Part shown: one piece after another, positions 1 through 12,860 of the stretch
Layout: every line of letters begins with the position of its first letter
How positions within the stretch are numbered: the stretch's first letter is position 1
NCBI GenBank assembly: GCA_932294295.1
Contig: OW028576.1
Span: 27,473,227 to 27,537,226, forward strand
Direction: 5' to 3'
DNA: 64,000 nt
From: Alitta virens
Taxonomy: Eukaryota > Annelida > Polychaeta > Phyllodocida > Nereididae
Notes under the pieces: generated by a model
Seen by the model: the letters and a program-made list of their open reading frames with translations, nothing else
Databases searched by the model: none
Told to the model about the DNA's origin: nothing
Program-made: the position numbers and the translations under genes

Positions 1-232
1 CATGCTAAGAATTCCTCAACATTGAGTGCAACAAGACAGGTGTTGTTGCTACGAAGAGAGCACTGTCTAGACTGATGTATGTGGATGCAATAGTGGTTAT
101 AATGACAGACAGGAGGCACTCAACTGATGGTAAGAACTCTTAGGTTCAAATGAATGACATTGGTTAAATGATGATTAGAATTACTTGTCATACTTCAATA
201 ACATTCGATTCTGATTTTTTCCATGTATCTAA

Positions 233-2355
233 AGCCCCGTTCCCACATAGCCGAGTTTCTCGTAGTCAACTCGTAGTATTACGTAACACGCCTCTCGGGC
301 CCAATTCGTATTAAACTCTGCGATTACTCCTCGCACTCGAGAGATGTTCGGCGAGAAACTCCTCTGACTCGTAGCGAACTCGTGAGATTTGGAGCCGAGA
401 ATGCCGAGTATCCCGAGTATGCCGCGCTGCACGGCACACTCGGCGAATTATCCAGGAGTCCAAAAACTCGGCCATGACTCGCCGAGTTACTCCTCGAACT
501 CGCCGAGTTACTCCTCGAACTCGCCGAGTTACTCGGTGCTAATTTCACTCGTATTACACTCGGGGGGGATGTTCAGGAGTGCGAGGAGTAACTCGGCGAG
601 TTGTAGGAGTAACTCACCGAGTTGTAGGAGTAACTCGCCGAGTAACTCGCCGAGTTCTACCTTTAGTACATGCATCATCAGCGTAGGGGGTCGTATATAA
701 TATAAAAGGCCGCTGCTCCTATAATATTAGTCCGATTTTCGTCAAATAAAGATTGTTGTTTTGTAGTATTTTCGGATTGACAATAGACCAAATATTAAGC
801 GAGATATTCGTCTGAGAAGGCGGTTGTCTGGCGGCGGCTGCTGCTCCATGTATATTATTCCGATTTTCGTCAAATAAATATTGTTTTGTAGTATAATTCA
901 TAGTGACTCCATAGGTATTTTCGGATTGAAAATAGACCAGATATTAAGCGAGATATTCGTCTGAGAATGTAGCTAGGTTGGCGGAGGCAAACAGTGGTGC
1001 TCTCGCAGACGTCCGCGCCCGGACTGTATCAATGCAGGTAAGGCTGAGCGCTACTTTAAAAGGCTGCTGCTCCCCTAATATTAGTCCGATTCTTGTCAAA
1101 TAAGACTGCATTTTAGTATAGTTCACACTGATTCCATACGTGTTTTCGGATCGAAAATATACCAAATATTAAGCGAGATATTCGTCTGAGAAGGCGGTTG
1201 TCTGGCGGCGGCTGCTGCTCCATTTATATTATTCCGATTTTCGTCAAATAAATATTGAATTATAGTCGAGTTCATACTTATTCCACACAGATTTTCAGAT
1301 TGAAAATAGATCAAATATTAAGCGAGATATTTGTCTGAGAAGGCAGGTAGTCTGGCGGCGGCAAGGTGCTCTGTGTATGGCCCTGACTTGAATGGTGTAG
1401 TCAATATTTTTGACCATTTTATATACATTGTTTGGATGAGCTTTATTGCAATTCATTTCTACTCATTCTGCCAACTGCCATGACTGTTATGTCAATTGCT
1501 ATTAGCATTTTGAATGATACAAAGAATGGGTGTAGAGAATACAGCAAATTCAATACATGTGTCAATTGCCTAATTGCCTAAATTGGGGTTCTTTGACCTG
1601 TCATTTCATGGTTTGTTCAAAGATGACACAGTAATATGACATTGTCTTGATAGTCATTCACAATTACAAAAATATGTAATTGCTTTCATTAATTAAAAGC
1701 AATATATTTTATTGTAATTACCAGGCAATGATTATATTTGTATAACTTTCTTATCTTTTTGTGTTAATTTGAATCTTATTGTGATATTATGATCAGTATA
1801 AATTTGTGTATATTTTGTAAAATTTAAATCTAATATTGATATTGTAATTAGTATTTGTGATTTGATCTGTGATTTTATTTGCTATATTTAATTTACTTAT
1901 ACTGGTGCTCCCTGAAGCGTCCGCGCCCAGACTGTATTAATACAGAAAGCTGAGCGCTTCTTTAAAAAGCTACTGCTCCCTTAATATTAGTCCGATTTTC
2001 GTCAAATAAAGATTGTGTTGTAGTATAATTCATAGTGACTCCATAGGTTTTTTCGGATCGAAAATAGACCAAATATTAAGCGAGATATGCATCTGAGAAT
2101 GCAGGTAGGCTGGCGTCGGCCTATCATTCGATGGGTGACTCGTCGCTGTCGTAGCTACCTTGCTTCACCCGGCGAGTCACTCCTACAACTCGGCGAGTCA
2201 CCCGCCGAGTCACCCGCCGAACCCGCCGAGTAACTCGGCGAGTAACCCGCCGAGTCACTTTTTCCGCCAGAATTCGTCGCCAACTCCTCGAATTTTGGCC
2301 ATTACGTAATACTACGAGTTGAATACGACAAACTCGGCTATGTGGGAACGGGGCT
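233..2355. mobile_element. Harbinger-like non-autonomous DNA transposon, copy A (subfamily I)
   Basis: A 2.1-kb element bounded by TAA at 230-232 and TAA at 2356-2358, with inverted ends starting AGCCCCGTTCCCACATAGCC. A 3-bp TWA target duplication plus such ends is typical of PIF/Harbinger; the assignment is inference because no transposase is present. Inside each end lies a dense array of self-complementary CTCGGCGAGT-type repeats (about 360-655 and 2155-2260). The body holds several copies of a unit of roughly 130-180 bp containing TTCGTCAAATAAA and AATATTAAGCGAGATATTCG (near 705, 840, 1060, 1215 and 1965), around an AT-rich core at about 1390-1900. Long open frames in the end arrays are repeat artefacts. 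Confidence 0.8.
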
Positions 2356-2358
2356 TAA

Positions 2359-4873
2359 GTCTATTTCCATGTGAAAGTTTTAATCTAATTGTTTGTTGGA
2401 AGCTTTATAATTTCATCTTAATTTGGTAATTTTCACGTGCACTATGAATATGTATAACATTTTGTTTATAATGTCTGTTATACTAGCCCCAGTTCTGTAA
2501 TATGTATTTACAATATTTTCCATTTTCCTGTATTTTTAGCATCCAAAACTGCTTACGTTTAATCTGATTATTTAAAGAAACTGTGCTTGAAAGCTCATGT
2601 GATTTAGGCTGTTGTATAGTCCTTACAGCTTTTGGTCTAGTGGCACTGTTTTAATGTTTTGCCATTTTTGGACTGCATTGTAAGTGAAATGTGTTCTTTT
2701 GTATAAGGCACAGTATCGTTTGAAAGTGAACTGATGAAGATTTAATTGTAAAGTTGCTTCCTGATCTTGAATTGCTGCTATTCTAACTTCGTTCACTTTG
2801 TTGTTTTATTCTTGCGAATAATACTTGACTCTTCCTAGGGAGTAAACATGATGTATTAAATTTCTTATAAACTTTCATCAAAATTATAAATGGCCACTGT
2901 ACTTTGTACATTTCTTCACATTACTCAATCAACATTATGTGTACCTGTATAAAATTTACATCAAATGAATGCTTAATTGCTGCTCTTTCAATTTGTATAT
3001 AATGCATAAGGTTCCTTTTTGGAAAAAGGGAAATATGGGCAATTGTTTAACCTACTCCCTAACTAGTTTTTCATAGCTATGTACCATTCCAAGGCCAAAT
3101 ATCAAAATCAGAAAAATACAATTTGATTTTACACAACATGATAGTATACAATTGGTCCCACCATAATGTAGTTTTGCCTGTTTTTTTAATTTGGTTGGGA
3201 CATTAATAATGCATGTGGTGGGAATAGATTTATGCTAAATTGCTAATCAAATGTGGATTTTTTCATAGACATTATCAAGAGAGAAAAATACTAATTTTAA
3301 GCAAACTAGTGAAAGAAGCGGAGGGGGGGGGGGCCCTCTTCTGTCTTCAGAATTGCTGAGAAATTTTATATTGTCATGGTCTCAATGCACTTGACCAGCT
3401 GCCAGAGGCAGATATAATGATGAGATGATAAGGCTTGGAGTCCACACCATGTTACACATTTACCCCATAGGTGGGATCTTTTACTTGCCTCAATATAGAC
3501 ACCTAAAACAAGGCACCTCCAATTTAATGTCTCATGCGATCGACATCAAGCTAGAATGTAGCTCATTAGGCAACCCAGTGCATGGTCCATAGAAGAGGTG
3601 GTAGTGGCTTCCTATCAATAAACATTTTTATTTTGCAAATGCACTCAAGTAATCAAATCAATTTTTTATATTATTTTGTTCATCAAATATTTAAATGAAA
3701 TGTATCAAGTTTCAGTGTACTGCCATTCAACAAACTATTGATGAATAATTGATGTTGATATAATGATACTAGTTTTTTGTTTCTGTTATGTTGAGCTATT
3801 CTGTTAGCTATTTGCATTTTGTCTTGGTCTGATGCCAAACTAAACTGAATAGCATTATATAAAAATATAACCTGTATACAACATAGAAAAGCCATGTGGT
3901 ATAGCCTATGTAATATAAATGTCCATATAAAATGGTTTACCTTACAAGGATGAGAAATGTATACCACAGGCCAAAAACAAAATGTCACTATTTGCAGCAA
4001 ACTAGAGGCAAAAACGTGACAGAAAGTCAATGGTCTGTTTAGTCTACAGATGCAAGCTATTGTGTACCTGTGTTGCTAAGGGCAACTACAACTGAATAAA
4101 ACTGAACAATAAACCATTTTGGCCAGGATTCATGAGTGGTATTAGTCATAAGTGAATTCTGAAGCCAAGCTGTCCACGAGTGAGGGAATATCAAATTATA
4201 CCACATAACAATTGGGTCTTATTATAATAGTTGACACAATAAAGTTTGATTTATGTATAGATGAGTATTCATAGTTTGTTACTTTCACCCTTGACATCTT
4301 CTACATGTCAATTGTTTTCCCCAGAGCACGAACCAGCTTTGCATGAATTCACATTCAATATTTTTTCTCATGGTGTTGCCAAAAGACTGTCACATTTGAG
4401 TGATGCACTGACTTTTGCTAATCCCATATGATGCTAATTGTTAGGAGATCAATGTTGCACAGTAGTGTCTAAATTTGCAGAAATAATTACAAAGTTAGCC
4501 TAATGAAAAGAGCCAATGTTTAGCCAACATTGCCATATCATTGGGCCAATCGCAAAAACATCTGATTTGGCAAGATGCTGCAGCATGCCAGTTTTGGCAA
4601 TTGATAAGTGAGGATTATAGATACAGAACAAAGTTTTGATAACAAATACGATCACAAATTGCTGATATCATGATTGATTAACAGTATTGTGTCCTAATGG
4701 CATAGTTGCCGACAAGGAGATGTTACCCATTGTGGGATTCCTACTTTTGCTAGAAAGTAATTAGATAAATTAATCGTCCATTAACAGAATGTACATCAAT
4801 GTGTATTCACAAATGTTGACAGCAGTGCAGTGGATAAGTAGTGAATAATTTATCGCATAAACTGTTGTGAAAA
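2359..4873. other. Intergenic DNA upstream of gene 1
   Basis: No gene is supported here. About 3090-4870 is paralogous to sequence upstream of genes 2 and 3; for example the run with TTTTGCCTGTT near 3175 recurs near 11117 and 29230. This indicates that upstream DNA was duplicated together with the genes. A SINE-like block lies at about 3400-3560. Confidence 0.6.
3400..3560 (-). mobile_element. SINE fragment, minus orientation
   Basis: The block running from CAGATATAATGATGAGATGA through GGATCTTTTACTTGCC to the CTCATGCGAT motif is shared with 11390-11640, where a tRNA-like head is also kept. This copy has lost most of the head. Confidence 0.55.
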
Positions 4874-4880
4874 TATTTAA
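4874..4880 (+). promoter_or_regulatory. TATTTAA core promoter-like box of gene 1
   Basis: TATTTAA lies 41 nt upstream of the ATG at 4922. It sits in a block (TGGCACAACTGCTTTGCAC follows) that is almost identical upstream of gene 3, where TATTTAA is at 30469-30475, and of gene 2, where the box reads TATTCAG at 13964-13970. Its role as a TATA-like element is inferred from position and conservation. Confidence 0.4.
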
Positions 4881-4921
4881 GCACTGCCTGGCACAACTGC
4901 TTTGCACACCCGACTGCTGTG

Positions 4922-7900
4922 ATGGCACACTTCAGAGTTTTGTGTTTTTGCCTGTGTTTGGGCACTAACCTGTTTGGTAAGTGACTTTATTTATAACTCC
5001 CATGGTGTCATGCATGTTACTAAGTCTAAGCATGATTCGTAAAGTTGCTGTGCCATTATGTCATAACACTTACGCTGAAAACATCGAACTTTCGTGGCCA
5101 AATAAGGCCAGATGCTGTAGAATTATTATTCGGTCAGAATCAAGCATTAAAGAAATTAAATCTGTTGCCATTTACTTACTGGAATTGAGCAATGACATAA
5201 TGTAAATGACTATTAGCGTAACTGTACATTTTTCTAGTTATTAGATTCCATGATTGTACATTAAAAGTAATCTATAGTATTCATACTATAAAGTAGACTG
5301 ATTCATCAGTCGCTACTTTGAAATTCTTGGAATTCCTCATAGCAAGGGTGGTAGCACTTCCTGGTAGAGGGCATTGTAAAATAAACTTAATGCCGTGTAT
5401 TTACAGGTTTTAATTGTCTCACCTCATTTTCAGATCTATTCATTCACTGACCCTGGTCAAAATTAGCATACTTATTAACTTCTGTGACTCACAATAGGTT
5501 GATAACTAGTTTGTACTTTTCAAAATCAGTATTAAAAATATTACTGGATTATTGTTAGTTTTATTGTATTTTCCTAGCTTTTATTTTAAAACTGCTGGAC
5601 AAGTGTTTTAAAAAAATTTTATTTTGTAGTTTTAGGCCAAGAGGATGATCATGAGTTGCGATTGCTGAATCATCTCTTTAAGGATTATAATCGATTTGCG
5701 TTACCTGTCAAAGGCTCTGAGAACAAGGTTCATGTTGCTGTTGATTTTAATCCTGTCCTCATTGACAATCTGGTAATTTGTCGTATTTACCTTCAATGTA
5801 ATATTAAAGGTTATTGATGATAAAAGTTCAAATAGAAATAGATGGGCACTAACCTGTTTGGTAAGTGACTTTATTTATAACTCCCATGGTGTCATGCATG
5901 TTACAGTTGAATTTAGAGCTTTATAACAAATATGTCTCTGTAATTTATTGTTTTTGACTATGCCTTATATTGACTGCAAAAATGTGTGCTTTATGAAAGA
6001 GTAACTGAACAGTCTTCTCCGCACGTTAATGATTTTCTAATAATTTTGTAACATCTATTACATAAACATAAGCCCTTGATAATATTCACCTGTGTTTCAG
6101 AATGAAAAGCAACAAATGTTACAGATGTTTTCGTGGCTAGATCGTGTAAGTCACACAACTGTTTGTCTAGTTTTTTCAAGTTGTTCAATATTCATCACAG
6201 GTGCACTTGTTCAAATATTTTGACTTATAGCTCCCTCTATTGGTACACTAGTTTCACGTTACAGTTACAAATTCATGAAACTTGTGTATGCCTTCTCTAT
6301 TTAAATTACTTCCTTTATAGTTTGAACCTGTACAGTTTGTAAAGGTATCTGAATACTTTTGGTTAGACTGCACAGGTAAAAATTAATCACATATAAACAT
6401 ACTCTGGCTAAACAGTTAGTAAACACTCTTTGTATGCACTTAATCTCATCTGAAAGTGATCTTCACCTCTTTATTTCACCTTCATGTCTGTCTCAAGCAG
6501 CTGGTCATGTACACTGACCAATCTTTAAGCGGGTTGTATTGCAAATTATGTTACAGGTATTAATTTTGTAATTTGGCTTGTTTTTTTAGTCATGGACAGA
6601 TGAAAGATTGACTTGGAATGAATCAGAGTATGGTGGCACCAAATTAATCTTTCCGCATCAACATGATATTTGGGCTCCTGACATGGTTGTTGATAACAGG
6701 TATGTTGTTGATGGTATCTTACATAACTGGAGCCACTCACATTACATTACAGGTCACTGTGTAGACTCATCTATGTCTGTTTGACATACAATCCAAGTGA
6801 GATTCAAAACCCTGTACAGCATTTAGGTATATCTCACATTTTTTTGTTTCTGTGTTTATGTTTACAGTTTTACTTTTAAGGAGTCTGACCCATGTATGAA
6901 CTAGACTGTGAGATATAGCTGAAAATTCTAATTGAGAACATTTCTTATGTCAGACTCCAAGGAATAGAATCTCACATGGATTAAATTGCATGAGTATTTT
7001 TTTATTGTTGAATTGAATATCCTGTATTTGTCTGGAAATTTGAATCACTTCATTTTCAGTGTTGATAAAATGCATTCGGAGATAACAAAAGGTGACTTTT
7101 TGGCCAAAGTGTCTTCAAATGGTCATGTTTACACTTCTACAGCCGGAAAGACAATTACTGCATGCTCCCTCGACATGACATACTTTCCGTTCGATCTTCA
7201 CAAGTGCGTTATCAAATTTTCAAACTGGATGTACACGTTTAACCAAATCCGTCTATTAAACGAATCCTATGAGCTTGATCTAAGCTCCTACAAGGAGAAT
7301 TCTCAGTGGAATCTGAAGCACAGCTTCATGTCTTTGCAGTTAGACATCTATGACGGCGAAGTCTACGAAATGATCTTTGTAACTTTAGGTAAATTACAAT
7401 TTGTTCTACTCAGTGAGTCGTTATAATGGTGCATGCTTTTATTTTAAAAAGTAATACATACCAAATGATTTTTGTTACTTTGAGTAAATTTTAATTCATT
7501 TTCCGCAATGAGATATAAAGTATTTATGCATAGATGCAAAACCAGCAAATACATATATCATATTTTTACATTTACCAAACTCAGAGTTAGATTTACGGTG
7601 CCTTCCCTTGACATCAGGATAATGTAGTTTCATAGACACATCCCAGATAATATTTCACATCAGTTAGACATGGGACAGTTAATTTGATTTCGACCTGATC
7701 TGGTATGCTATCCAGGACAACCTTACTTACCGGAATGAGAAAATTGATATATTTTACAAAACTGAAGGTTCCTTACAACTTCCAAGTTGCTCAGAACTTC
7801 ATAGGTAGCTTTCAATTGTGCCTTTTTATTACAAGACTATGTCTCTGGCCAGTAGTTAGTAACCAGAAAACATCTGTAGCAATAAACACAGTGCAACTAT

Positions 7901-8642
7901 TTATCTAACTATTGAATGTTAATTATCACTTTCTGTATCACCCCCAGCACTTCAGAGGAAACCAATGTACTACATGCTCAACTTTGTGGTTCCGAGCGCA
8001 GTTCTAGCGATGATGAGCAACCTGATGTTCTTCCTACCGCCTGAATCTGGAGAACGCATTAGTCTCGGCATCACAGTTCTTCTGTCATTTTCTGTTTTCC
8101 AGTTCATGATCATGGATAAGATGCCAGAGAATTCTGACAGCATCCCTATACTCAGTAAGTTTGTTATTAATAATTGTTAATAGGCATGTCCAACATTGAC
8201 AATTTAATGCATAACTTGTATGGGTATATACTGTCACCATATTTGAATTTTTGTTGCAGCCATATACCTATTAATACTGATGGCTATGTCATCCCTAATT
8301 CTGGTCATAAGTGTCACCGTCCTAAACAAGTACTACAACTGCACAAGGCCATTACCGAGATGGTTGGAACGATTAACACGAGAGGGCAGTACTGATTACC
8401 AGGTGGATGAAACAGTAACTAAGACCCAAACACAAAGTATGGAACATGTTGTTGATGAAAGTGAAAAGAAAGTACCAAAAATACTGACTGAAAATTCTGA
8501 CAATCGTCAAGAACAATGGAAGAAAGCTCTTGCGAAGTTAGATAAAGTCCTGTTTTATGTGTTTTTTTTAATGAGTGTACTTCTCTTCATTGTTGTATTC
8601 ACTGCAATCAGTGTTTTATCATCTCAGAAGTTTTCATCGTAA
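4922..8642 (+). CDS. Nicotinic acetylcholine receptor-like subunit, gene 1 (non-alpha type)
   Basis: Subunit of a plasma-membrane Cys-loop (pentameric ligand-gated) channel. Seven exons join in frame: 4922-4976, 5636-5772, 6101-6145, 6590-6699, 7060-7388, 7948-8154, 8260-8642, giving 421 aa. The signal peptide is about residues 1-18. Loop D keeps Trp76 in MFSWLDR, loop A has WAPDMVVDN at 107-115 with Asp where alpha subunits have Tyr, and loop B keeps Trp172. The Cys-loop is C151-x13-C165 with YFPFD. M1 is about 234-255 and M2 starts at ESGERISLGITVLL (Glu261 at -1', Leu271 at 9'), which fits cation selectivity. M3 follows Thr295, then a short cytoplasmic loop of about 70 aa, and M4 is about 391-413. 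There is no vicinal CC in loop C, so it is not an alpha subunit by that criterion. The exon 2 acceptor could also be 6 nt earlier, in frame. No lesion is seen, so it is probably functional; the ligand is unknown. Confidence 0.9.
4959..5020 (+). repeat. 62-bp exon 1/intron 1 junction segment, first copy
   Basis: These 62 bases, spanning the end of the signal-peptide exon and its GTAAGT donor, are repeated exactly at 5843-5904 inside intron 2 of the same gene (offset 884). Confidence 0.9.
5843..5904 (+). repeat. 62-bp duplicate of the exon 1 donor region inside intron 2
   Basis: Exact copy of 4959-5020, including the coding end and the GTAAGT donor. It lies 70 nt after exon 2 of gene 1. Intron 2 of the paralogous genes 2 and 3 lacks it. 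It may act as a decoy donor; that is inference. Confidence 0.9.
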
Positions 8643-8896
8643 TAAGCCTTTTCTACATGCATAAACAATCTCATTGAACTTTTCTTCTTCATCTGTGACA
8701 CTATGAGGGTTTCATAGCACTGATTGATCAATTCTGTAATCTGCAACACTGTTGTAATCAGAAACAGCAAAATTTATATCGGATTTAGTCTAACAAACTG
8801 TTAACTGCTAAACTGTTTTGATTAAGCCTCATTATGCCAGATAGGCATTTACAATGTTATAATGTTTCGCTTGAGTATTCTTATGTTTCTTTAGGA

Positions 8897-8902
8897 AATA
8901 AA
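8897..8902 (+). terminator. AATAAA polyadenylation signal of gene 1
   Basis: Canonical AATAAA 255 nt after the stop codon, followed by a GT-containing stretch (TGTGACTTCGTGTT) within about 40 nt. It is the first such hexamer after the gene. Confidence 0.55.
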
Positions 8903-9233
8903 GCATTAAATTTATGTAAGCAAAACTGTGACTTCGTGTTCTCAGAATCAAATGGAATTGAAAAGGGATTCTGTGTAATTATTACAACGATAATAACATG
9001 GTGACTAAGAAAAAATCTAGGTTGGTTTTTAGCATTTCACTTAACACTCACTAGGTTAATGATCAGGTCCTTCCAGGGTCCAGCATTAGATTTCCAACTC
9101 GAGCACCCATAAGGTTTCAGTCCTAACTGCATGTTGGTCTTGTGCTGTGCTGTGTTACTGCTTAATAAGGAATTGAAAAAATAGACCCTTATTTGGGTAA
9201 CTATGTAACTGTCTGAAGAAACACTGTCATTAA

Positions 9234-9650
9234 TTGACACTGTTAACTGCTATTTGTAATAGTTTGTGTCCGCCAGTGTCGGTCCCTGGAATCCTGGCAC
9301 ATAGATTTGCTTTCATTTATTTAATTTATGTAATTATCACAATTATTTTTAGATCTAACACTGTGACTGTGTTCATTGCCACTGGCTGCAGGTCTAATCA
9401 TTTTAAATATCAGATGAATTTTCTTTATTAGGACTAGGGTGGCCCCTTGGCAGCAACATCAAAGATGTCTACTTGAAGCATTAAAAAAGTCCTTATTTAG
9501 TATTTTATATAATGCTGTGAATAATGTACATGAATCTGTGAGAAAAAAAAAGAAGGCTTACTTTGCCTGCTTGAGAGCAGCAATGTTCCCTGACAGATGC
9601 TCTGTGTGTGGGGGTTGGATACTCCACACACACCGCCTAAATGTTTAAAA
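9234..9650. repeat. Intergenic block paralogous to 26264-26541 plus 27634-27790
   Basis: Non-coding DNA after gene 1. Shared landmarks with the second copy include TCATTGCCACTGGCTGC, ATCAAAGATGTC and TTGAGAGCAGCAATGTT. In the second copy the alignment is split by a solo LTR. Short open frames here are not supported as genes because they are not conserved between the copies. Confidence 0.65.
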
Positions 9651-9805
9651 TCTGGCCTGAAGTTCTTGTCATGTGTTGTGTTTATGCTGTGAAAAATAGG
9701 TGCAGGTTAACATCATGAGGATACTTATTGTTATTGTTATCTACCTGTAGTAACTGTTCAGGCTTGGATTATATATTATTGATGGTGAAGCATTAGTAGA
9801 TTGTA

Positions 9806-10983
9806 GGGGAAAGTAAGGAGAACTGGGCCGGCGGGAGAACTGGGCCACCCCCTCTATTACTCCTAAGTGATCATAAGTGCATGTCTGAAAGCAAGAAACC
9901 CTTTGAAATATTTTTTTTTTATCTGATGAAGGGCGGTGTCAGTGAGTAAATATGCAATTTTTCATTGACAAAAATCGATGGGGGATAGATTTGAAATAAA
10001 CATATAATTATAATCAGCACATAATCAGAATACAATCATGTAACTGACATGTTGTTCTTGCCATGTGTAAAAATATGGTTGCCATTTCTTTCAAGGAACA
10101 GCTTTGGGGAGAACTGGGCCACCTCAGGTGGGGATAACTGGGTCCCTTTCCTAGGCCTCCCTCCATTATAAAATATAGTCAAACTTTTTGATAATGAAAT
10201 TATGAACCACCTGGCATTAGAAATTATGCTAAATCACTGGCCTAAAATTAGTATTTGAAAGGAAACCCACAATCTGTATCACATCATAGTTGACTTTTGG
10301 CTTACAATACAAGTTGGTTTAACCCATGCTGGCACTTTCAGAGTTTAAATTATTCAAACAAAAATTGAGCTGGAATATTTCCCCTGCATAATTTATACTT
10401 CAAATGTCTTTATGACAGTAATTTACTGCTGCATTACAGTTCAAGTTAAGATATAATAGGCCTACATGCTACATGTTTGGGGATTACATAAAAAAACTTT
10501 AAATCCTGAAAATTTTCCAATAGAGCTTTGACTGCTGAGTTTAAACGCTAAAATAATAAATCTTAACCAGGAAATGCTGTTTTCACACTACATATGAAGT
10601 TTTAACTTGAAATTAATGTAATTTTCAAAAATAGTATTTTTGGGCTTTTTTGTTAGCCATATTGCCATATCAAAGCTATGTTCTTTTAAAGCTGTCAAGT
10701 TTGTTGATAACTCTTTGTGATACCATTAATAATTGTTTCAGTTTTTCAGTTTTTATTAACTGACAGGAGGGCCCAGTTCTCCTGCCTCCATGGCTCAGTT
10801 CTCTTCACCAGAGGGTGAACTGGACCACAAAAAAAAAAAAAATGTTCTTTTCATATGAGAAATAGTAGGGAATTCTTTCAAAAATGCCCCTGAACTTAGA
10901 AAGGAAAAAAGTTAGTTTGATTTATTATTTGAATCAGGAAAAAACAAAATGTGATAAATGGCCCAGTTCACCTTAGTTTCCCC
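9806..10983. mobile_element. TA-flanked MITE (mariner/Tc1-like target site)
   Basis: An 1178-bp insertion flanked by TA (9804-9805 and 10984-10985) with inverted ends of the form GGGGAAAGTAAGGAGAACTG, the right end being TTCACCTTAGTTTCCCC. Subterminal GAACTGGGCC motifs recur on both sides (9835-9850, 10115, 10770-10800, 10970). The uninterrupted site, with TTGTATATT, survives in the paralogous unit near 29056-29065. No transposase is visible. The superfamily is inferred from the TA duplication only. Confidence 0.75.
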
Positions 10984-11389
10984 TATATTGAATGGCACAT
11001 GTTTAAACACAATTTGATTGTACAAAACACGATTGTATTCAATTTGTCCCACCATACACCATGCATATGTCTCTGCCTTTTTGATGCCATAAATGCAAAT
11101 GATGTGCTGCAATGTAGTTTTGCCTGTTTGGATTTGGTTGGGACTTTAACAAGGCATGTTGTAGGAATCGTGATTTATGCTAAAGTGCTAATTAAATGTG
11201 GATTTTTCATGGACCTTATTGAAGTTCTCTACCAACAAGAGAGAGAGGAAAAAAAAGCATATCAAGCAAACCAGTGAAAGAAGCTGAGTTAGGGGCCTTG
11301 TGTCTTCAGAATGGCTGATAAATTTGATGTCAATGTCTATATGCTACTGGGTCTGAAGTTTCTTCAGCTGATATGACCAGCTGCCAGTG

Positions 11390-11645
11390 GCAGATATAAT
11401 GATGAGATGATAAGGCTTGGAGTCCAATACATGTTGCACATTTTCCCCATGGGCGGGGTCTTTTACTTGCCCCAGCAAAGACACGTAGAACAAGGCTCCT
11501 TCCAATTTAACGTCTCATGCGATTAAAATTCAGCATGAATGTAGATCATGAAGAGTGCCCAGGCTGGGGATCCAACCCAGGACGTTTAGCAGAGCCGGCC
11601 AATATGGAATTGGCGGATGTCTTAACCATGCGGCCACCCGGCTGT
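11390..11645 (-). mobile_element. tRNA-derived SINE, minus orientation
   Basis: On the minus strand a tRNA-like head (about 11640-11560) carries an A-box-like GGCCGCATGGTTAAGACA and a B-box-like GTCCTGGGTTGGATCCC. It is followed by a body containing the complement of GGGTCTTTTACTTGCC. Related copies are at 3400-3560, 52095-52240 and, in plus orientation, at 63735-63890. Confidence 0.7.
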
Positions 11646-12129
11646 AATGCATAGTCCACATCATTGCAGTTAGAAGTGAATATATAAAAGAGATGGCATT
11701 GGCTTTCTGTCAATTAATATGCAAATATACTGAAGTAATCAAGCTAATTTTTATATAATTTTTTCATTAAATATTTACGTTAAATATATCATATGGAATA
11801 TTTGGTCAAAATTATCTTTGGCAGAAGTACATGACATTGTATCTTGTTTCAGTGTACTGCCATTCACCAAGCCATTTATGAATAATTAATGTTGGTTCAA
11901 AAATGATATTAATTTTTTGCTTTTGTTATGTTGAGCTATGCTGTTTGCGATATGCATTTTGTCTGTCTGATGCCAAACTAAACTGAACAGCATTATCCCA
12001 CAACAACCTATATACCACATAGAAAAGCCATGTGGTATAGCCTATGTGGTAGTATACATGTCTATGTATACCACACACTTCTATGTATGGCAGGCCAATG
12101 ACAAAAAATCAATTTGCAGCTAAAGGGGC

Positions 12130-12860
12130 ATTTAAACTGTCATGTATAAGACCTACGTATGGCCATGGATGAAAAAATATTTTTACTCTTGTTCACCCTT
12201 GACCATACGTAATTCACTCGGCAAGCGTTTCAGGATACTCTTGCTATACCATACGTATAGAGGGCAAACATTTTTAAACATGTTTAAAACTTTGGCAGAC
12301 GTTCTACGAGTGAATCGTTTTAATTAGTTACGTAACTTGCTCGGGGTAAGTCGGCCAGTGTACCTCGTACGTTCTATGTACATTATGCGTATGTCCATGG
12401 CCATTCTTGGTTATACATAGCCATACGTAGCCACTGTCCATCCATATGTACTCTTCATCCACTCGCGTCTACTCGTAGAATGCTCGTAAAAAGCTTGGTG
12501 GTCTTCCGTCGCCCGCCCATCTTCCGTGCAAGCCATCTACAATATACGAGTGATCTACGAATGATCTACAAGTGATCTACAAGTGTCTACTAGTGCCTCA
12601 CGTATGCCTCACGTATACTTGGTGAAGGACGTTTGGCGAGCATTTGAAAGATGTCCGCGAGTGTGTGACGGACGATTGCCCACGAGTGAGAGTGTGAGCA
12701 CCCATTAAGCGCTTCGCTGTTTCAATTAGCGCCGCCACTTCAAAACAATAGTCGACTAAAAGCATGAGTATTATAACAGCGATAAAATGTAGAGATTTTT
12801 AAAAAAAATTGAATTATTTTAATTGGACCAGAAATCGATTCTAGAAACAGAAATGAGATA
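12130..12860. mobile_element. MITE-like insertion with TACG/CTCG motifs
   Basis: Present here but absent at the matching place upstream of gene 1, where the flanks join near 4015-4025. It carries CATACGTA, CACTCGGC and ATCTACAAGTG repeats (12170-12720). Part of it matches the complement of 36700-36985, for example the CTTTGGCAGACGTTCTA region. Ends and target duplication are not clear. Confidence 0.5.

Noticed and set aside
389..700. Open frame of 103 codons rich in Ser-Asn-Pro
   Set aside because: It is a translation of the CTCGGCGAGT end array of transposon copy A.
5843..5904. A second signal-peptide exon
   Set aside because: It is an exact partial copy without a start codon and lies after exon 2.
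9234..9648. Two small open frames after gene 1
   Set aside because: The paralogous block at 26264-27790 does not keep the frames.
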